Of a stretch of DNA of 39,383 nt, positions 1-11,494 are shown one piece after another. A program made the position numbers and the translations under genes. The notes beneath the pieces are model-generated. The model saw nothing but the letters and a program-made list of their open reading frames with translations, ran no database searches and was not told where the DNA came from. The stretch's first letter is position 1; the number at the start of each line of letters is the position of its first letter. Origin of the DNA: Emmonsiellopsis sp. PD_33 (taxonomy: Eukaryota; Ascomycota; Eurotiomycetes; Onygenales; Ajellomycetaceae); assembly GCA_032988165.1 (NCBI GenBank), contig JANTQF010000331.1, positions 1 to 39,383 of the forward strand. The letters are read 5' to 3'.

Positions 1-127
1 ATTTATAATTAAGTCATTAAATATGTTCTAAATTCTTGGGGTCATGTTTTATTCCACATATGGGACTGAAACCAAACCAAACCAAACTAAACATGCATGA
101 AAATTCATGGTCCCAGCGGCCAGTCTA
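1..127. other. Non-element left flank
   Basis: This stretch does not match the family 1 element that starts at about 128. It holds a short run of CCAAA-type units at about 69-92 and one CpG near 116, the only CpG I saw in the first 34.4 kb. It may be unique DNA or the edge of another repeat; nothing in it is coding. Confidence 0.5.
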
Positions 128-129
128 GT

Positions 130-3100
130 TACTATTTAATAATTCATTTTTGTATGATTAACTATTATAACCTTCTGCATATCCTGATTAACCCCCAAAA
201 GATTGAAGATATCAATGGTGACACAGGCAGCTTTATATGAAACATGGTGAAGCTTAATGTTGATATTAGTAGATTTCTCTGAGAAAATGCCTATGCATAT
301 GAGATTGAGAATCTCTCATATGACTTCATACTAGACCTATTATAACTATCTGAACATCAAGTCCTCATTAATACTTACAATTAATATGTTGTATTCTCTG
401 GAGGCATCTACATCTCTAAAAAAGATGTTTATAAGACTATTAACCTTTACTAAATCTCTACTAACACCTATAATCTCCTTCAAAGCTGCAATTGGAAATT
501 CAAGTCTCAACCTCCCATTGAAATCTTCACTACTAGTATGATTAACATAGAGAAGGCCCTCTCATAACTCTCTAAGAAGCTAAAGACTGACCCTGCAACA
601 GTTCTCCCTCTATAATATCATAAATTCCTTAATGTTTTTAATTATAAGGCCACTGAGAAGCTCTTATCATTCTACAGTGTGCATGACTACCACATTGAAC
701 TTGAGAAGATAAATGGTAAAGACTCTCAGCTGCCCTGAGAACCACTATACAATATGTCACATGATGAACTGCTTGTACTCTATAAGATCCTTAATGATCT
801 TCTAAATAAGAGTTTTATTTAAGTTAGCAATTTGCCTGTGAGTGCACCTGTACTCTTCATGAAAAAGCTAGGTAGAGGCCTCCAGTTCTATGTTAACTAT
901 TAAAGTCTTAACTGCCTCATCTGAAAAGATTGTTACCTGCTACTGTTAATCAATGAGACTCTCAAACAGATTGGCTGAGCCAAGTAGTTTATAAAGCTAA
1001 ATGTTATTTTCACATTCTATAAGATCTGAATCACAGAAGGAGATGAATGGCTAATCACCTTTCACATGAGATATAGTCTATTTAAATGGATAGTTACCTC
1101 CTTTAGTCTCATAAATGTTCTGAGTACCTTCTAGAAATACATCAACTAGGCCTTATAAGACTATTTAGATGAATTTGCTTCCACCTACCTTGATAATATC
1201 CTCATTTTCATTAATGGATCCTACAAGTAGCATCAAAAGCACATCTGAAAAGTTCTCATCTACCTCTATGAACACAGTCTCTCAATTAACATCAATAAAT
1301 CTATCTTTAAAATTCAAAAGATGATCTACCTTGACTTCATCATAGAGGCAGAGAAGAAAGTCTGTATGGACCCCAAGAAGATTACTGCTATTCTTGAATG
1401 AGAGGCCCCTACAACTATAAAAGATATATAAGGCTTCCTAAGATTCATAAATTTCTACTGATGCTTCATTCAAGATTTTTCTGACATTATCTGACTACTA
1501 ACTGATCTCACATATAAAGATCAGCAGTTTCAATGATCTAAGAAAGCAGACAAGGCATTCATGTGCCTTAAGTAGATGTTTGTCTTCACCCTAATGCTCA
1601 TCACATTTAATCCTGACTATCTGATAGTGGTTGAAACAGACTCTTCTGGTTACATTACAGGTAGTACTCTCATGCAATGAGATGATAAAGGTGTCCTATA
1701 ATCCTATGCATTCATATCTAAGAAGCTCAGCCCTGCTGAAGTCAACTATGAGATTTATAACAAAAAATTTCTTATCATCATTCAATGTCTAGAGGAATGA
1801 GACTCTAAACTTCACAGCATAAAAGACTTTGAAATCATCATAGATCATAAGAATCTCTGATATTTCATAATAATCTATAAACTCTCTGAATGCTAGATGT
1901 GCTGAGCTAAATTCCTTAGTTACTTTTATTTTATAGTTCATTACTGCTCTAGCACAGAGAACTCCATGGCTAATATCCTCTTTCAATATGAATAGAATAT
2001 GCCTTCTAAAGACTCCAATATCTACTGGGTAAATCACAAATAGAGACTACTAGATCTACAGATCCTCAAAGAATCTAAAGTAACACTACATAGAGTAATA
2101 TATGTCTCACTTATTATCCTGTCAATCATGACTGCCTCATCCTTACTCTAGGGACTCTGGGATACTACTATTATCTCTAATAAATGCCTTCAGATGATGA
2201 TTCAGATCATCTGAGATAAAGCTCATTATTTTCCACCTGAACTTCAAGCCTGTATTGATATTACTAAATGCTCTGTAAACTCTAACTCTCAACTATACTT
2301 CTGAAGAAGACAGTAGGTTCCTGATTCAGAACTATTATGCACCTAAATCATGTAAGAAACTCACAATTCTCTGATGATCAGCCATTCAGACTGTAAAGTG
2401 CTCTATCAAATTTTATTCCAAGATTTCTACTGGCCTGATATATCTCAGAGCATTTAACAGTTTACTCAGAACTGCAATGTCTGCCAATCCATTATTACCT
2501 AGTAGGACTACTGTCAAGGTCTGCTTAAATCTCTTCTGATCCTTAAATATATCTAGTGTAATATCACCATCAATTTCACAGTAGATCTCTCCATGAGTAA
2601 CAGCTACAAGAATATTCTTATCATTATTAACTGCCTCAGTAAAGATGTTATCCTTAAACCCTGTGTGAAGATAGATGCACCCACAGTGGCTAAAGTCTTC
2701 CTCTAAAGTCTATTTTATTACCAGTATGATCTACCCTATATAATTGTCTTAGATCATGAAACCCAGTTCATTAGAGCTGTCTGAACTCAAATCTGTTAGC
2801 TCCTCAAAATCTCTTAATACCTCTTAACTGCCTATCACCCTGAAACTGACAGCAGCACTAAATATATGATTCAGATAATTAAGAACTACCTCTAAAAGTT
2901 CTATTTATATATTTAGGATAACTAGAATGAACTCCTCCTGCATGCTAAACTCACAATTAATAGCTGTGATGTTATTAGCACTGGTATCAGCCTGTTTTTC
3001 CTCTCACACAGTTATAATTTTGAAGTTCTTAATCTCACTAAATTGCCTAAACCTTTCATTTCACCCTGTAGTCTAATCCAAATTGTAGATACCATCATCT

Positions 3101-3687
3101 TGAAACTCCAGCAAGTCTGCAAGTAGGCTGAATCCTCCATGGTCAGTGCCCAGTAAGACCAACAGAATTATATAAATGCCTGCTGAAATCCTGCTAAACA
3201 CTATGAGATGAGTAATAAGGTCTGGCTAGACCTCTGAAACATCACAATTAATTGCTCATCTTGCACACTTAACTATCAATATGTCAAGTACACTATCATT
3301 GAAGTCCTGAGAAATCATAACTACTACCTTGACACACCACTCAGAATCCACAACATGTTTCACATGAACCTACTCTATAAGGCCTCCACCAATCTGTTCC
3401 TCTCACAAGAGATTACTGACTAGCATCTACCTGGCATCATCAGAGAAGATAATGAGGTAGAATATGAGATTGAAGCCATCCTTAACTGCTGCTATCATAA
3501 ATGAGGATTCTAGTACCTAGTGAAGTGACTTGAATATAAGGTTCCTTCATGGGAACTAACCTCTACCCTGCAGGATATCACTGTACTTACTTGTTACAAA
3601 AAACTACACCTATCTAATAAGACTTTATTCATGCTACACTGTGCTCAATTCTCTGAACCCTCCTGCCCACCCTCCAAAACCAAATAG
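130..3687 (+). pseudogene. Copy A pol remnant (protease end, RT, RNase H, integrase, chromodomain)
   Basis: The frame equals the pol frame of copy B shifted by 7,538. The RT active-site motif reads YLDNILIF at 1,186 (YLDD-type, with the second catalytic Asp changed to Asn). RNase H lies at about 1,610-2,000, the integrase zinc-binding and catalytic core at about 2,320-2,870, and a C-terminal chromodomain at about 3,450-3,605. The frame ends at TAG 3,685-3,687, at the same place as in the other copies. Dozens of in-frame TGA/TAG/TAA codons sit where the family has Arg, Gln or Trp, so it cannot make protein. Frames are otherwise intact; the damage is point transitions. Confidence 0.85.
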
Positions 3688-3697
3688 GGGGGAATAA

Positions 3698-3951
3698 TAT
3701 GAAGGGCTATACTCTTATACCCTATATTCATAGCTCATCTGAACTTTGCCCAATCTCCAACTGCCCAATTAGATGCCTCTAACTGAGCCTTTATATGAAT
3801 GTTTATTTACTCTGACCTCATGTAATTCCCTTCTATTTATATTGCATGATCTTGCAATTTCTTTTCCTTTTTCCTTCCTTTCTCTAGCAATTACAATCTT
3901 GATTCTAGTATATAGCTTACATGATCCACTTATCAGAGCACACCTATTATA
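3698..3951 (+). repeat. 3' LTR of copy A (254 bp)
   Basis: It starts TATGAAGGGC (family TGTGAAG with one G-to-A) and ends CTATTATA (family CTGTTACA). The length is 254 bp, as in the LTRs of B and C. A purine-rich tract at about 3,682-3,694, overlapping the pol stop, precedes it as the polypurine tract. Confidence 0.9.
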
Positions 3952-4057
3952 CTTAGCTAGTTTTAAATCTATAGATCTAATTAGAAAATCTCTTTCAGGA
4001 TCTTCACATCTATTTAATTTTTAAATTTAAGATACAGTAAAGGCATCTCTCTCCTAT
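3952..4057 (-). mobile_element. G2 element fragment between copies A and C
   Basis: This is 106 bp of the host element G2, caught between the A 3' LTR and the C 5' LTR. Read on the minus strand and joined to 15,206 after removing one CCTAT, the frame continues without shift (motif ERDAFTVS, later DLKLAK). This resembles the linker before the integrase in Ty3/gypsy Pol; that domain assignment is inference. The last five bases (4,053-4,057) are the left TSD of copy C. Confidence 0.75.
4053..4057. repeat. Left TSD of copy C (CCTAT)
   Basis: CCTAT lies directly before the C 5' LTR and is repeated exactly at 15,201-15,205, directly after the C 3' LTR. Confidence 0.9.
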
Positions 4058-4311
4058 TATGAAGAGCTATGCTCTTATACCCTATATCTATAGCTCATCT
4101 AAACTTTGCCCAATCTCTGACTACCTAATTGGATGCCTCTAACTGGGCCTTCATATGAATATTTATTTACTCTAACCTCACATAATTCCCTTCTATTTAT
4201 ATTACATGATCTTGCAATTTCTTTTTCTTTTTCCCTTCTTTCTCTAGTAATTACAATTTTGATTCTAGCATATAGCTTGCATGATCTACTTATCAGAGTA
4301 TACCTATTACA
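4058..4311 (+). repeat. 5' LTR of copy C (254 bp)
   Basis: It starts TATGAAGAGC and ends CTATTACA. It is collinear with the B LTR and differs from it almost only by transitions. Confidence 0.92.
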
Positions 4312-4608
4312 TTTTGTAATTACTCACTTAATCTCTTCTTAAAGATTCTTATTATATTTATCCTCTGAATGTAATTTGCATGTATAGTAGATTCTTCTAG
4401 ATGTGATCTGTGCATATAGTAAACTCTTCTGAAATCTAAAATACAACTCACTCAGCTCAGCTCCACTGGATGATATGTTAATGAAAGGCCTCAAAGCTCT
4501 GACAGTCTGTATTGATATCTCATGAGATTTTCCTCTGAATTTTCTAAATCCTTTAAACTTTCTGAATCCTTCAAACTCTCTAAATCCAAATAATCTTTTA
4601 AATTCATT

Positions 4609-5700
4609 ATGAACATGGACCCTCCATGTAAAGACAGCACCTCTTCTTAGAGCCTTAATACTGAATTCTGAAACTTCATCTAATAGCTTATGAACAAAAT
4701 CAACCTCATTACCAAATAAAATTATATGCTTATATCAACTTTAGCTTCTATTCTAACTCCTGCTTATCTGATCACTCCTTTTGAGAACTTCCTGAGATGC
4801 CTGAAAGAAAGGCTTGTCATCCTTGAGAAATTCATAGGTAAATAAGTCTCTAAATACCCTGCCTAGTGCCTCAGTGTAAAGGCTAAAATTGCTTTAAATG
4901 ACCTTACAATTAAATCTCCTATTAACTAGATCTGGTATATTTATATTCAACTCTTTAATACTATCATCACTCAATTCCACTTTTAGATGAAGGCTAATAT
5001 CAAACTCATTTTTATAACCTCTAATATTATTCTTAATTAGCTCAACATCCTTTTCTTCAACTCTTTAGTAGCCCAGAAGGCTCTAACCTGGCTGCACAGT
5101 ATTTACTAGAAAATTAATCCACTCTCTATCTTTCTTTCAGAATTCAATCAGAAGATCCTAAAAGTCAGCAGCTAGCTATAAGATGACACTATTAAGAAGG
5201 CCCTACTTAAAAAGGTTATTAAATTTAAACTCCTACAGCAGACTGTTGCCTCCATTAAACCCCCTACATACCTTAAATATTATATGAAGCTCTGTGGCAT
5301 AGAGAATAATCTATCTGAGATTAAGGCCATTCAGGGCTAAATCTATGATAGTACCTCTACTACCTCTAGAGAGGCCTTCTTTAAGACCTCTCTACTAAAA
5401 GATCTAAATGCTATGAACTGGATATCTATAGGGCTTACTCATATGAATGCATTTTGTGTTCTGAATATAATCACTACTATCATTATTAACTACTATACCT
5501 GAGGTGTCTGCATTAACTGCAACAAATCTGGGTACAGAGCTGCTGACTACTATAGAACTCATATTCTCCTAAAACTATCTATATAGTCTGCAAACATACA
5601 AATTAAGCCTAAAGAGGAGGAAGACTTTAAAGACATCAAGTCAGATTTAGGAAAAGATTAGCTTCTATATGAAATTATGAGTGGAAGCTCTCAGAGTTAG
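4609..5700 (+). pseudogene. Copy C gag remnant
   Basis: It is collinear with the B gag (offset -1,863). The ATG at 4,609 corresponds to B 6,472; an in-frame start 87 bases upstream is also possible, as in B. The CCHC zinc knuckle is at 5,509-5,550 and reads CINCNKSGYRAADY: the His and the last Cys have both become Tyr, each by one transition. The frame ends at TAG 5,698-5,700, in the same place as in B and D. Several internal stops make it non-functional. In the live element this protein would coat the RNA and form the virus-like particle. Confidence 0.8.
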
Positions 5701-5723
5701 ATAGAAAGACCTTTAAGAAGAAA

Positions 5724-5920
5724 ATAACTATTCTGATGATTCTTATACCTATTATAGTTAATCATTCTTTTAATATGAATATTATGATAGACAGTGGTTA
5801 CTATTACTATTTAATAATTCATTCTTACATGATTAATCATTATAACCTCCTGTGTATTCTGATCAACCCCTGAAAGATTGAAGGTATCAATGGTGACACA
5901 GGCAGCTTTATATGAAATAT
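5724..5920 (+). pseudogene. Copy C pol remnant, part 1 (protease)
   Basis: This is the start of the pol frame, shifted relative to gag as in copy B, and it contains the retropepsin active-site region (B equivalent 7,653, DSG). It is cut at 5,920 by the insertion of copy B; the frame resumes at 11,495 once the 5-bp duplication is removed. Confidence 0.8.
5916..5920. repeat. Left TSD of copy B (AATAT)
   Basis: AATAT lies directly before the B 5' LTR. Its partner at 11,490-11,494 is AACAT. The single difference is a C/T transition at a CpA, so it arose after insertion. Copy A, uninterrupted here, also reads AACAT at the matching place (about 241-245). Confidence 0.88.
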
Positions 5921-6174
5921 TGTGAAGAGCTACACCCTTATACCCTATATCTGTAGCTCACCCAAACTTCACCTGATCTCTGACTACCTGATTGGATGCC
6001 TCTGACTGGGCCTTTATATGAATATTTATCTGCTCTGACCTTATATAATTCCCTTCTATTTATATTGCATGATCTTGTGATTCCTTTTCCTTTTTCCTTC
6101 CTTTCTCTAGTGATTACAATCTTGATTCTAGTGTATAGCTCACATGATCTACTTATTGGAGTGTGCCTGTTACA
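5921..6174 (+). repeat. 5' LTR of copy B (254 bp)
   Basis: It starts TGTGAAGAGC and ends CCTGTTACA, the canonical TG...CA ends. It contains an AT-rich segment CTATTTATATTGCATG that could hold the TATA element. Compared with its partner at 11,236, CA in one LTR often faces TG in the other (e.g. 5,959-5,960 versus 11,274-11,275), pointing to an ancestral CG. Confidence 0.95.
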
Positions 6175-6471
6175 TTTTGTAATTGCTTGCTTGATCTCTT
6201 CTTAGAGATCCTTGTTATATTTACCCTCTAAATGTGATTTGCATGTATAGTAGACTCTTCTGAATGTGACCTGCATGTATAGTAAACTCTTCTGAAATCT
6301 GAAATACAACTTGCCCAGCTCAGCTCTACTGGATGATGTGTCAGTGAAAGGCCCCAAAGCCCTGATGATCTGTATTGATATCTCATGAGATTTTCCTTCA
6401 AACTTTCTAAATCCTTCAAACTTCCTGAATCCTCTGAACTCTCTGAATCCAAATAATCTTTTGAATCCATC
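6175..6471 (+). other. Copy B leader between LTR and gag
   Basis: This is the untranslated leader or Gag N-terminal region. I do not recognise a tRNA-complementary primer-binding site in the bases after the LTR, which begin TTTTGTAATTGC. An in-frame ATG at 6,385 would extend Gag by 29 residues of a Ser/Glu-rich repetitive segment (motif LPESSELSES) with one stop at TAA. Long open frames on the opposite strand here are shadows of that repetition. Confidence 0.6.
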
Positions 6472-7563
6472 ATGAACATGGACCCTCTGCATGAAGACAG
6501 CACCTCTTCTCAGAGCTCTGATGCTGAATTCTGAAACTTCATTCAATAGCTTATGAACAAAATTGACCTCATTGCTGAATAAAATTGTATGTCTGCACTG
6601 ACTTCAGCTTCTGTCCTGACTCCTACTCACCTGACTGCTCCTTTTGAGGACTTCCTGAGATGCCTGAAAGAAAGGCTTGCCACCCTTGAGAAATTCATGG
6701 GTGAATAAGTCTCTGAATACCCTGCCTGGCACCTCAGTGCAGAGGCTAAAATTGCTTTGGATGGCCTTATGATTGGATCTCCTGCTGATCAGGCCTGATA
6801 CATTTATATCTGACTCTCTGGCACTGCTATCATCTAATTCCACCCTTGAATGAAGGCCAATGCTAAACTTATTCCTATAACCCCTAATATTATCTTTAAC
6901 CAGCTTGACATCCTTTTCTCTGACTCTTCAGTGGCCTAGAAGGTCTTGACCTGGCTGCACAGCATTCATCAGAAAACTAATCCACTCTCTATCTTTCTTC
7001 CAAGATTTAATCAGAAGATCCTGGAAGCCAGTGGCTAGCTGTGGGATGACACTGTCAAGAAGGCCCTGCTTAAGAAGGCCATCAAATTTGAACTCCTGTA
7101 GCAGACTGTTACCTCTATTAAATCCCCTACATACCTCAAATATTACATGAAGCTCTGTAGCATAGAGAACAACCTATCTGAGATCAAGGCCATTCAGAGC
7201 TGAATCTGTGATAGTGCTCCTACCACCTCCAGGGAGGCCTTCCCTAAGACCTTTCTGCTGAAGAACCTGAATGCTATGAACTGAACACCTACAGGGCCTA
7301 CTTGTGTGAATGCATTTCATATTCTGAATATGACTACTGCTGCTGTTGTTGATTACTGTGCCTGAGATGTCTGCATCAACTGCAATAAATCTGGGCACAG
7401 AGCTGCTGACTGCTGTAGAACCCATATTCCCCTGAAACTACCTATATGGTCTGTAAATGTATAAATCAAGCTTAAAGAGGAGGAAGACTTTGAAGATGCC
7501 AAGTCAGACTTGAGAAAAGACTAGCTTCTATGTGAAATTGTGAGTGGAAGCTCTCAGAGTTAG
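6472..7563 (+). pseudogene. Copy B gag (nucleocapsid with intact CCHC knuckle)
   Basis: This is the Gag precursor of the element, 363 codons from the ATG at 6,472 (or 392 from 6,385). A C-terminal zinc knuckle at 7,372-7,413 reads CINCNKSGHRAADC, a perfect C-x2-C-x4-H-x4-C retroviral motif that binds RNA. The upstream capsid-like region is helical and charged but not otherwise recognisable. The frame ends at TAG 7,561-7,563; copies C and D have TAG at the same codon, so it may be the true Gag stop, although CAG-to-TAG in every copy is possible. Internal TGA/TAA/TAG codons come from transitions. The pol frame overlaps its end. Confidence 0.85.
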
Positions 7564-7586
7564 ATAGAAAGACCTTTAAGAAGAAA

Positions 7587-10500
7587 ATGACTGTTTCAGT
7601 GATCCTTGTACCTACTGTAGTTAATCATTCTTTTAATATGAATGCTATGGTAGACAGTGGTTGCTGTTACTATTCAATAATTCATTCTTATATGATTAAC
7701 TACCATAACCTCCTGTGTATCCTGATCAACCCCTGAAGGATTGAAGGTGTCAATGGTGACACAGGCAGCTTTGTATGAAATATGGTGAAGCTTGATGTTA
7801 ATATTAGTGAATTTCTCCAAGAAAATGCTTATATATATGAGATTGAGAATCTCCTATATAACTTCATGCTAGGCCTATTATAGCTATCTGAACATCAAGC
7901 CCTTGTTGATGCTTGCAATCAATGTGTTATATTCCCTGGGGACATCTATGTCTCCAAAAAAGATGTTCATAAGACTACTAATCTTCACCAAATCTCTGCT
8001 AATACCTATAATCTCCTCTGAAGCTGCAATTGGAAATTTAAGTCCTGATCTCCTGTTGAAATCTTCACTGCCAGTATGGCTGACATAGAGAAGGCCCTCT
8101 TATAACTCTCTAAGAAGCTGAAGACTGACCCTATAACAGTCCTCCCTCCACACTACCATGAATTTCTCAATATTTTTGATCATAAGGCTGCTGAGAAGCT
8201 CTTACTATTCTATGGTATACATAATCATCATATTAAACTTAAGAAGATAGATGACAAAGACCCTCAGCTGCTCTGGGGACTACTATACAACATATTATGT
8301 GATGAACTACTTGTGCTCTGCAAGACTCTTAATGACCTTCTAAATAAGGGTTTCATCTGAGTTAGTAATTCACCTGTGGGTGCACCCATACTCTTTGTGA
8401 AAAAGCCAGGTAGAGGCCTTCAGTTCTATGTCAACTATTAGAGCCTCAACTACCTCACCTGAAAAGATCATTACCCACTATCATTAATCAATGAGACTCT
8501 CAAATAGATCAGCTGAGCCAAGTGATTCATAAAGCTGGATGTCATTTCTACATTCTATAAGATCTGAATTATAGAAGGAGATGAATGGCTAACCATCTTT
8601 CACATAAGATATAATCTATTTAAATGAATAGTCACCCTCTTTGGCCTCACAAACACCCCAAGCACCTTCCAGAAATACATCAACTGAGCCTTATAAGACT
8701 ATTTAGATAAATTTACTTCTACCTACCTCAATGACATTCTCATCTTCACCAATGGATCCTGCAGGTAGCATTAAGAGTATGTCCAAAAAGTCCTCATCCA
8801 CCTCTGTGAACATGGCCTCCCAATTGACATCAACAAATCTGCCTTTAAAGTTCAAGAGACAACCTACCTCAGCTTCATTATAGAGGCAGGGAAGGGAGTC
8901 CATATGGACCCCAAGAAGATTGCTACTATCCTTAAATGAGAGGCCTCTATAACTGTAAAAGGCATGTGAGGCTTCCTAGAATTTGTAAATTTCTACTAAT
9001 ACTTCATTTAGGATTTTTCTGACATTGTCTGATTACTGACTGATCTCACACATAAAGACCAGTAATTTCTATGGTCTAAGGAGGTAGACAAGGCATTTGT
9101 GTGCCTTAAATAGATGTTTATCTCTGCCCTGATGCTCATTACATTTAACCCTGACTGCCTAATGGTAGTTGAAACAGACTCTTCTAGTTATATCACAGGT
9201 GATACTCTCATGCAATGGGATGATGAAGGTGTCCTGTGACCCTATACATTCATATCTAAGAAGCTCAGTTCTGCCAAAGCCAACTATGAGATCTATGACA
9301 AGGAACTCCTTACTATTATCTGATGCCTAGAAGAATGGGACTCTGAACTCTACAGTATGAAAGACTTCAAAATTATCACAGATCATAAGAACCTCTGATA
9401 TTTCACAATGACCTGTAAACTCTCTGAATGCTAGATGTGCTGAGCTGAATTTCTCAGCTGCTTCCATTTTATGATTCATTACTGCCCTGGCACAGAGAAC
9501 TTCATGACTGATGCCCTCTTCTGATGTGAACAGAATATGCCTTCTAAAGACTCTGATACCTACTAAGCAAACTGTGAATAGAGATTACTAGATCCACAGA
9601 CCCTTAAAGAATCTGAAGCAATGCTGTATGAAGTGATATGTGTCTTACCTATCATCCTGCTGATTATGACTATCTCATCCCCACTCCAGGGACTCTGGGA
9701 CACTACTGCTACCTCTGATGAATGCCTTCAGATGATGACCTAGGTTATCTGAGACAAAGCTTGCTGTTTTCTGTCTGAACTTTAAGCCTATATTAATATC
9801 ACTAAATGCTCTATAAATCCTGACTTCTGACTATACTTCTAGGGGAGGTGATAGGTTCCTAATTCAGAATCATTACACACCTGAATCATGCAAGAAACTC
9901 ACAATTCTCTGATGACCAGTCACTCAGACTGTGAAGTACTCTACCAAATTTTATCCTAAGATTTCTACTAGCCTGACATGTCTTAGAGCATCTAACAGTT
10001 CATCTGGAACTGCAATGTCTGCTGATCCATTATTGTCTAATGAGACTATCATTAAGATCTACTCAAATCTCTTCTGATTTTCAAATGTGTCTAGTGTGAT
10101 GTTACCATCAATTTTGCAGTAGACCTCTTTATGAGTAACAGCTACAAGAATATCCTTGTTATTATTAACTACCTCAGTAAAGGTGTTATCCTCAAACCCT
10201 ATGTGAAGATGGATGTGCCCATAATGGTTAAAGTCTTCCTTCAAAGTCCATTTTATCATCAGTATGATCTATCCTATATAATTATCTTAAACTGTGAAAC
10301 CCAGTTCATTGGAGCTGTCTGAACCTGAATCTATCAGCTCCTCAAGATCTTCTGACACCTCTTGACTGCCTACCACTCTAAAACTAATGACAGCACTGAA
10401 TGTATGATTCAGACAACTAAAAACTACCTCTAAAAGTTCTATTCATACACCCAGGATGACTGAAATGAATTCCTTCTGCATGCCAAACTCACAATCAATA

Positions 10501-11225
10501 GCCATGATGTTGTCAGCACTGGTGTCAGCCTATTTTTCCTCTCACATGGTTATAACCTTGAAGTCCTTGATCTCACTAAATCACCTAAACCTTCCACTTT
10601 ATCCTGCAGTCCAATTCAAATTATGAATATCATTGTCTTGAAACTCCAGCAAGCCTGCAAGTGAGCTAAATCCTCCATGGCCAGTGCCCAGCAGGACCAA
10701 TAGGACTGTGTGAATGCCTACTGAAATCCTGCTGAATACTATGAGGTGAGTGATAAGATCTGACTAGATCTCTAAAACATCATAACTGATTGCCTATCTC
10801 ACATGCTTGACTATCAATATACTAAGTACACTGTTATTAAAGTCCTGGGAAGTCATAACTACTATCTTAACATGCTACTCAGGATCCACAACATGTTTCA
10901 CACAAACCTACTTTGCAAGGCCTCCACTGACCCATTCCCTTTGCAAGAGATTACTGACTGGCATCTGCCTGGCATCATTGAGGAAGATAATGAGGTAGAA
11001 TATGAGATTAAAGTCATCCTTAACTGCTGCTGCTGTAGATGAGGATTCCAGTACCTGATGAAATGACTTAGATATGAGGTCTCTTTGTGAGAACTGACCT
11101 CTGCCCTGCAGGACACCACTGTGCTTGCCTGTTACAAAGAACTGCACCTGCCTGATGAGACTCTATCTGTGCTGTACTGTGCCTGATTCTCTGAACCCTC
11201 CTGCCTGACCTCTAAAACTAAATAG
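7587..11225 (+). pseudogene. Copy B pol (protease, RT, RNase H, integrase, chromodomain)
   Basis: This is the Pol polyprotein frame of about 1,212 codons, in the frame two bases ahead of gag (a -1 shift). Its open part extends upstream to about 7,497, so fusion by frameshifting is likely; the ATG at 7,587 is only a convenient start. The retropepsin active site is VDSG at about 7,650-7,661. RT spans about 8,290-8,800 with YLNDILIF at 8,724 (YLDD-type). RNase H is at about 9,150-9,540 (ETDSSSY, ITDHKNL). The integrase zinc-binding region ends in CNVC near 10,010; the catalytic core at about 10,110-10,420 has one Asp changed to Asn, but STE near the third acidic residue remains. A chromodomain lies at about 10,990-11,145. 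The stop TAG at 11,223-11,225 overlaps the polypurine tract. Many CGA-to-TGA and TGG/CAG-to-stop changes kill it. Confidence 0.88.
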
Positions 11226-11235
11226 GGAGGGATAA

Positions 11236-11489
11236 TGTGAAGGGCTATACTCTTATACTCTATATCTATAGCTTGCCTGAACTTTGTCTAATCTCTGACT
11301 ACCTGATTGAATGCCTCTGACTGGGCCTTTATATGAATGTTTATCTGCTCCAACCTTGCATAATTCCCTTCTATTTATATTGCATGATCTTGTGATTCCT
11401 TTTCCTTTTTCCTTCCTTTCTCTAGCAATTACAATCTTGATTCTAGTGTATAGCTCACATGATCCACTTATTGGAGTGTGCCTGTTACA
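11236..11489 (+). repeat. 3' LTR of copy B (254 bp)
   Basis: It starts TGTGAAGGGC and ends CCTGTTACA. The purine tract AATAGGGAGGGATAA just upstream (about 11,221-11,235) is the plus-strand primer site. Confidence 0.95.
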
Positions 11490-11494
11490 AACAT
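11490..11494. repeat. Right TSD of copy B (AACAT)
   Basis: This is the partner of AATAT at 5,916-5,920. Copy C pol resumes at 11,495. Confidence 0.88.

Larger units (their letters stand above)
128..3951 (+). mobile_element. Family 1 Ty3/gypsy copy A, 5'-truncated
   Basis: This is a fourth copy of the 5,569-bp family 1 element. It aligns to copy B with a constant offset of 7,538 from about 128 through the 3' LTR start at 3,698, so there is no net indel. The 5' LTR, gag and start of protease are missing: similarity begins just after the codons that are the protease DSG in copy B. The right end abuts G2 sequence at 3,952; the five bases there, CTTAG, are the presumed TSD, but the left partner is gone. 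Many CGA, CAG and TGG codons have become stops. It is more decayed than copy B. Confidence 0.9.
5921..11489 (+). mobile_element. Family 1 Ty3/gypsy copy B, complete, nested in copy C
   Basis: This is a complete 5,569-bp chromovirus-type element: 254-bp LTRs, leader, gag, pol and a polypurine tract before the 3' LTR. It inserted into the start of pol of copy C with a 5-bp TSD. It is the least decayed of the four family copies: the Gag zinc knuckle is intact and many CpA/TpG sites remain, though no CpG does. Gag and Pol are in different frames and overlap. Pol order is protease, RT, RNase H, integrase, chromodomain, which places it in Ty3/gypsy. In-frame stops in both genes make it inactive. 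Confidence 0.95.

Noticed and set aside
69..92. CCAAA-type tandem repeat as a telomere-like or regulatory array
   Set aside because: Only about four imperfect units, too short to support more than a microsatellite.
6202..6546. Minus-strand open frames of 91-114 codons at the start of copy B
   Set aside because: They lie opposite the leader and Gag start, contain repeats mirroring the Ser/Glu repeat of Gag, and have no domain.
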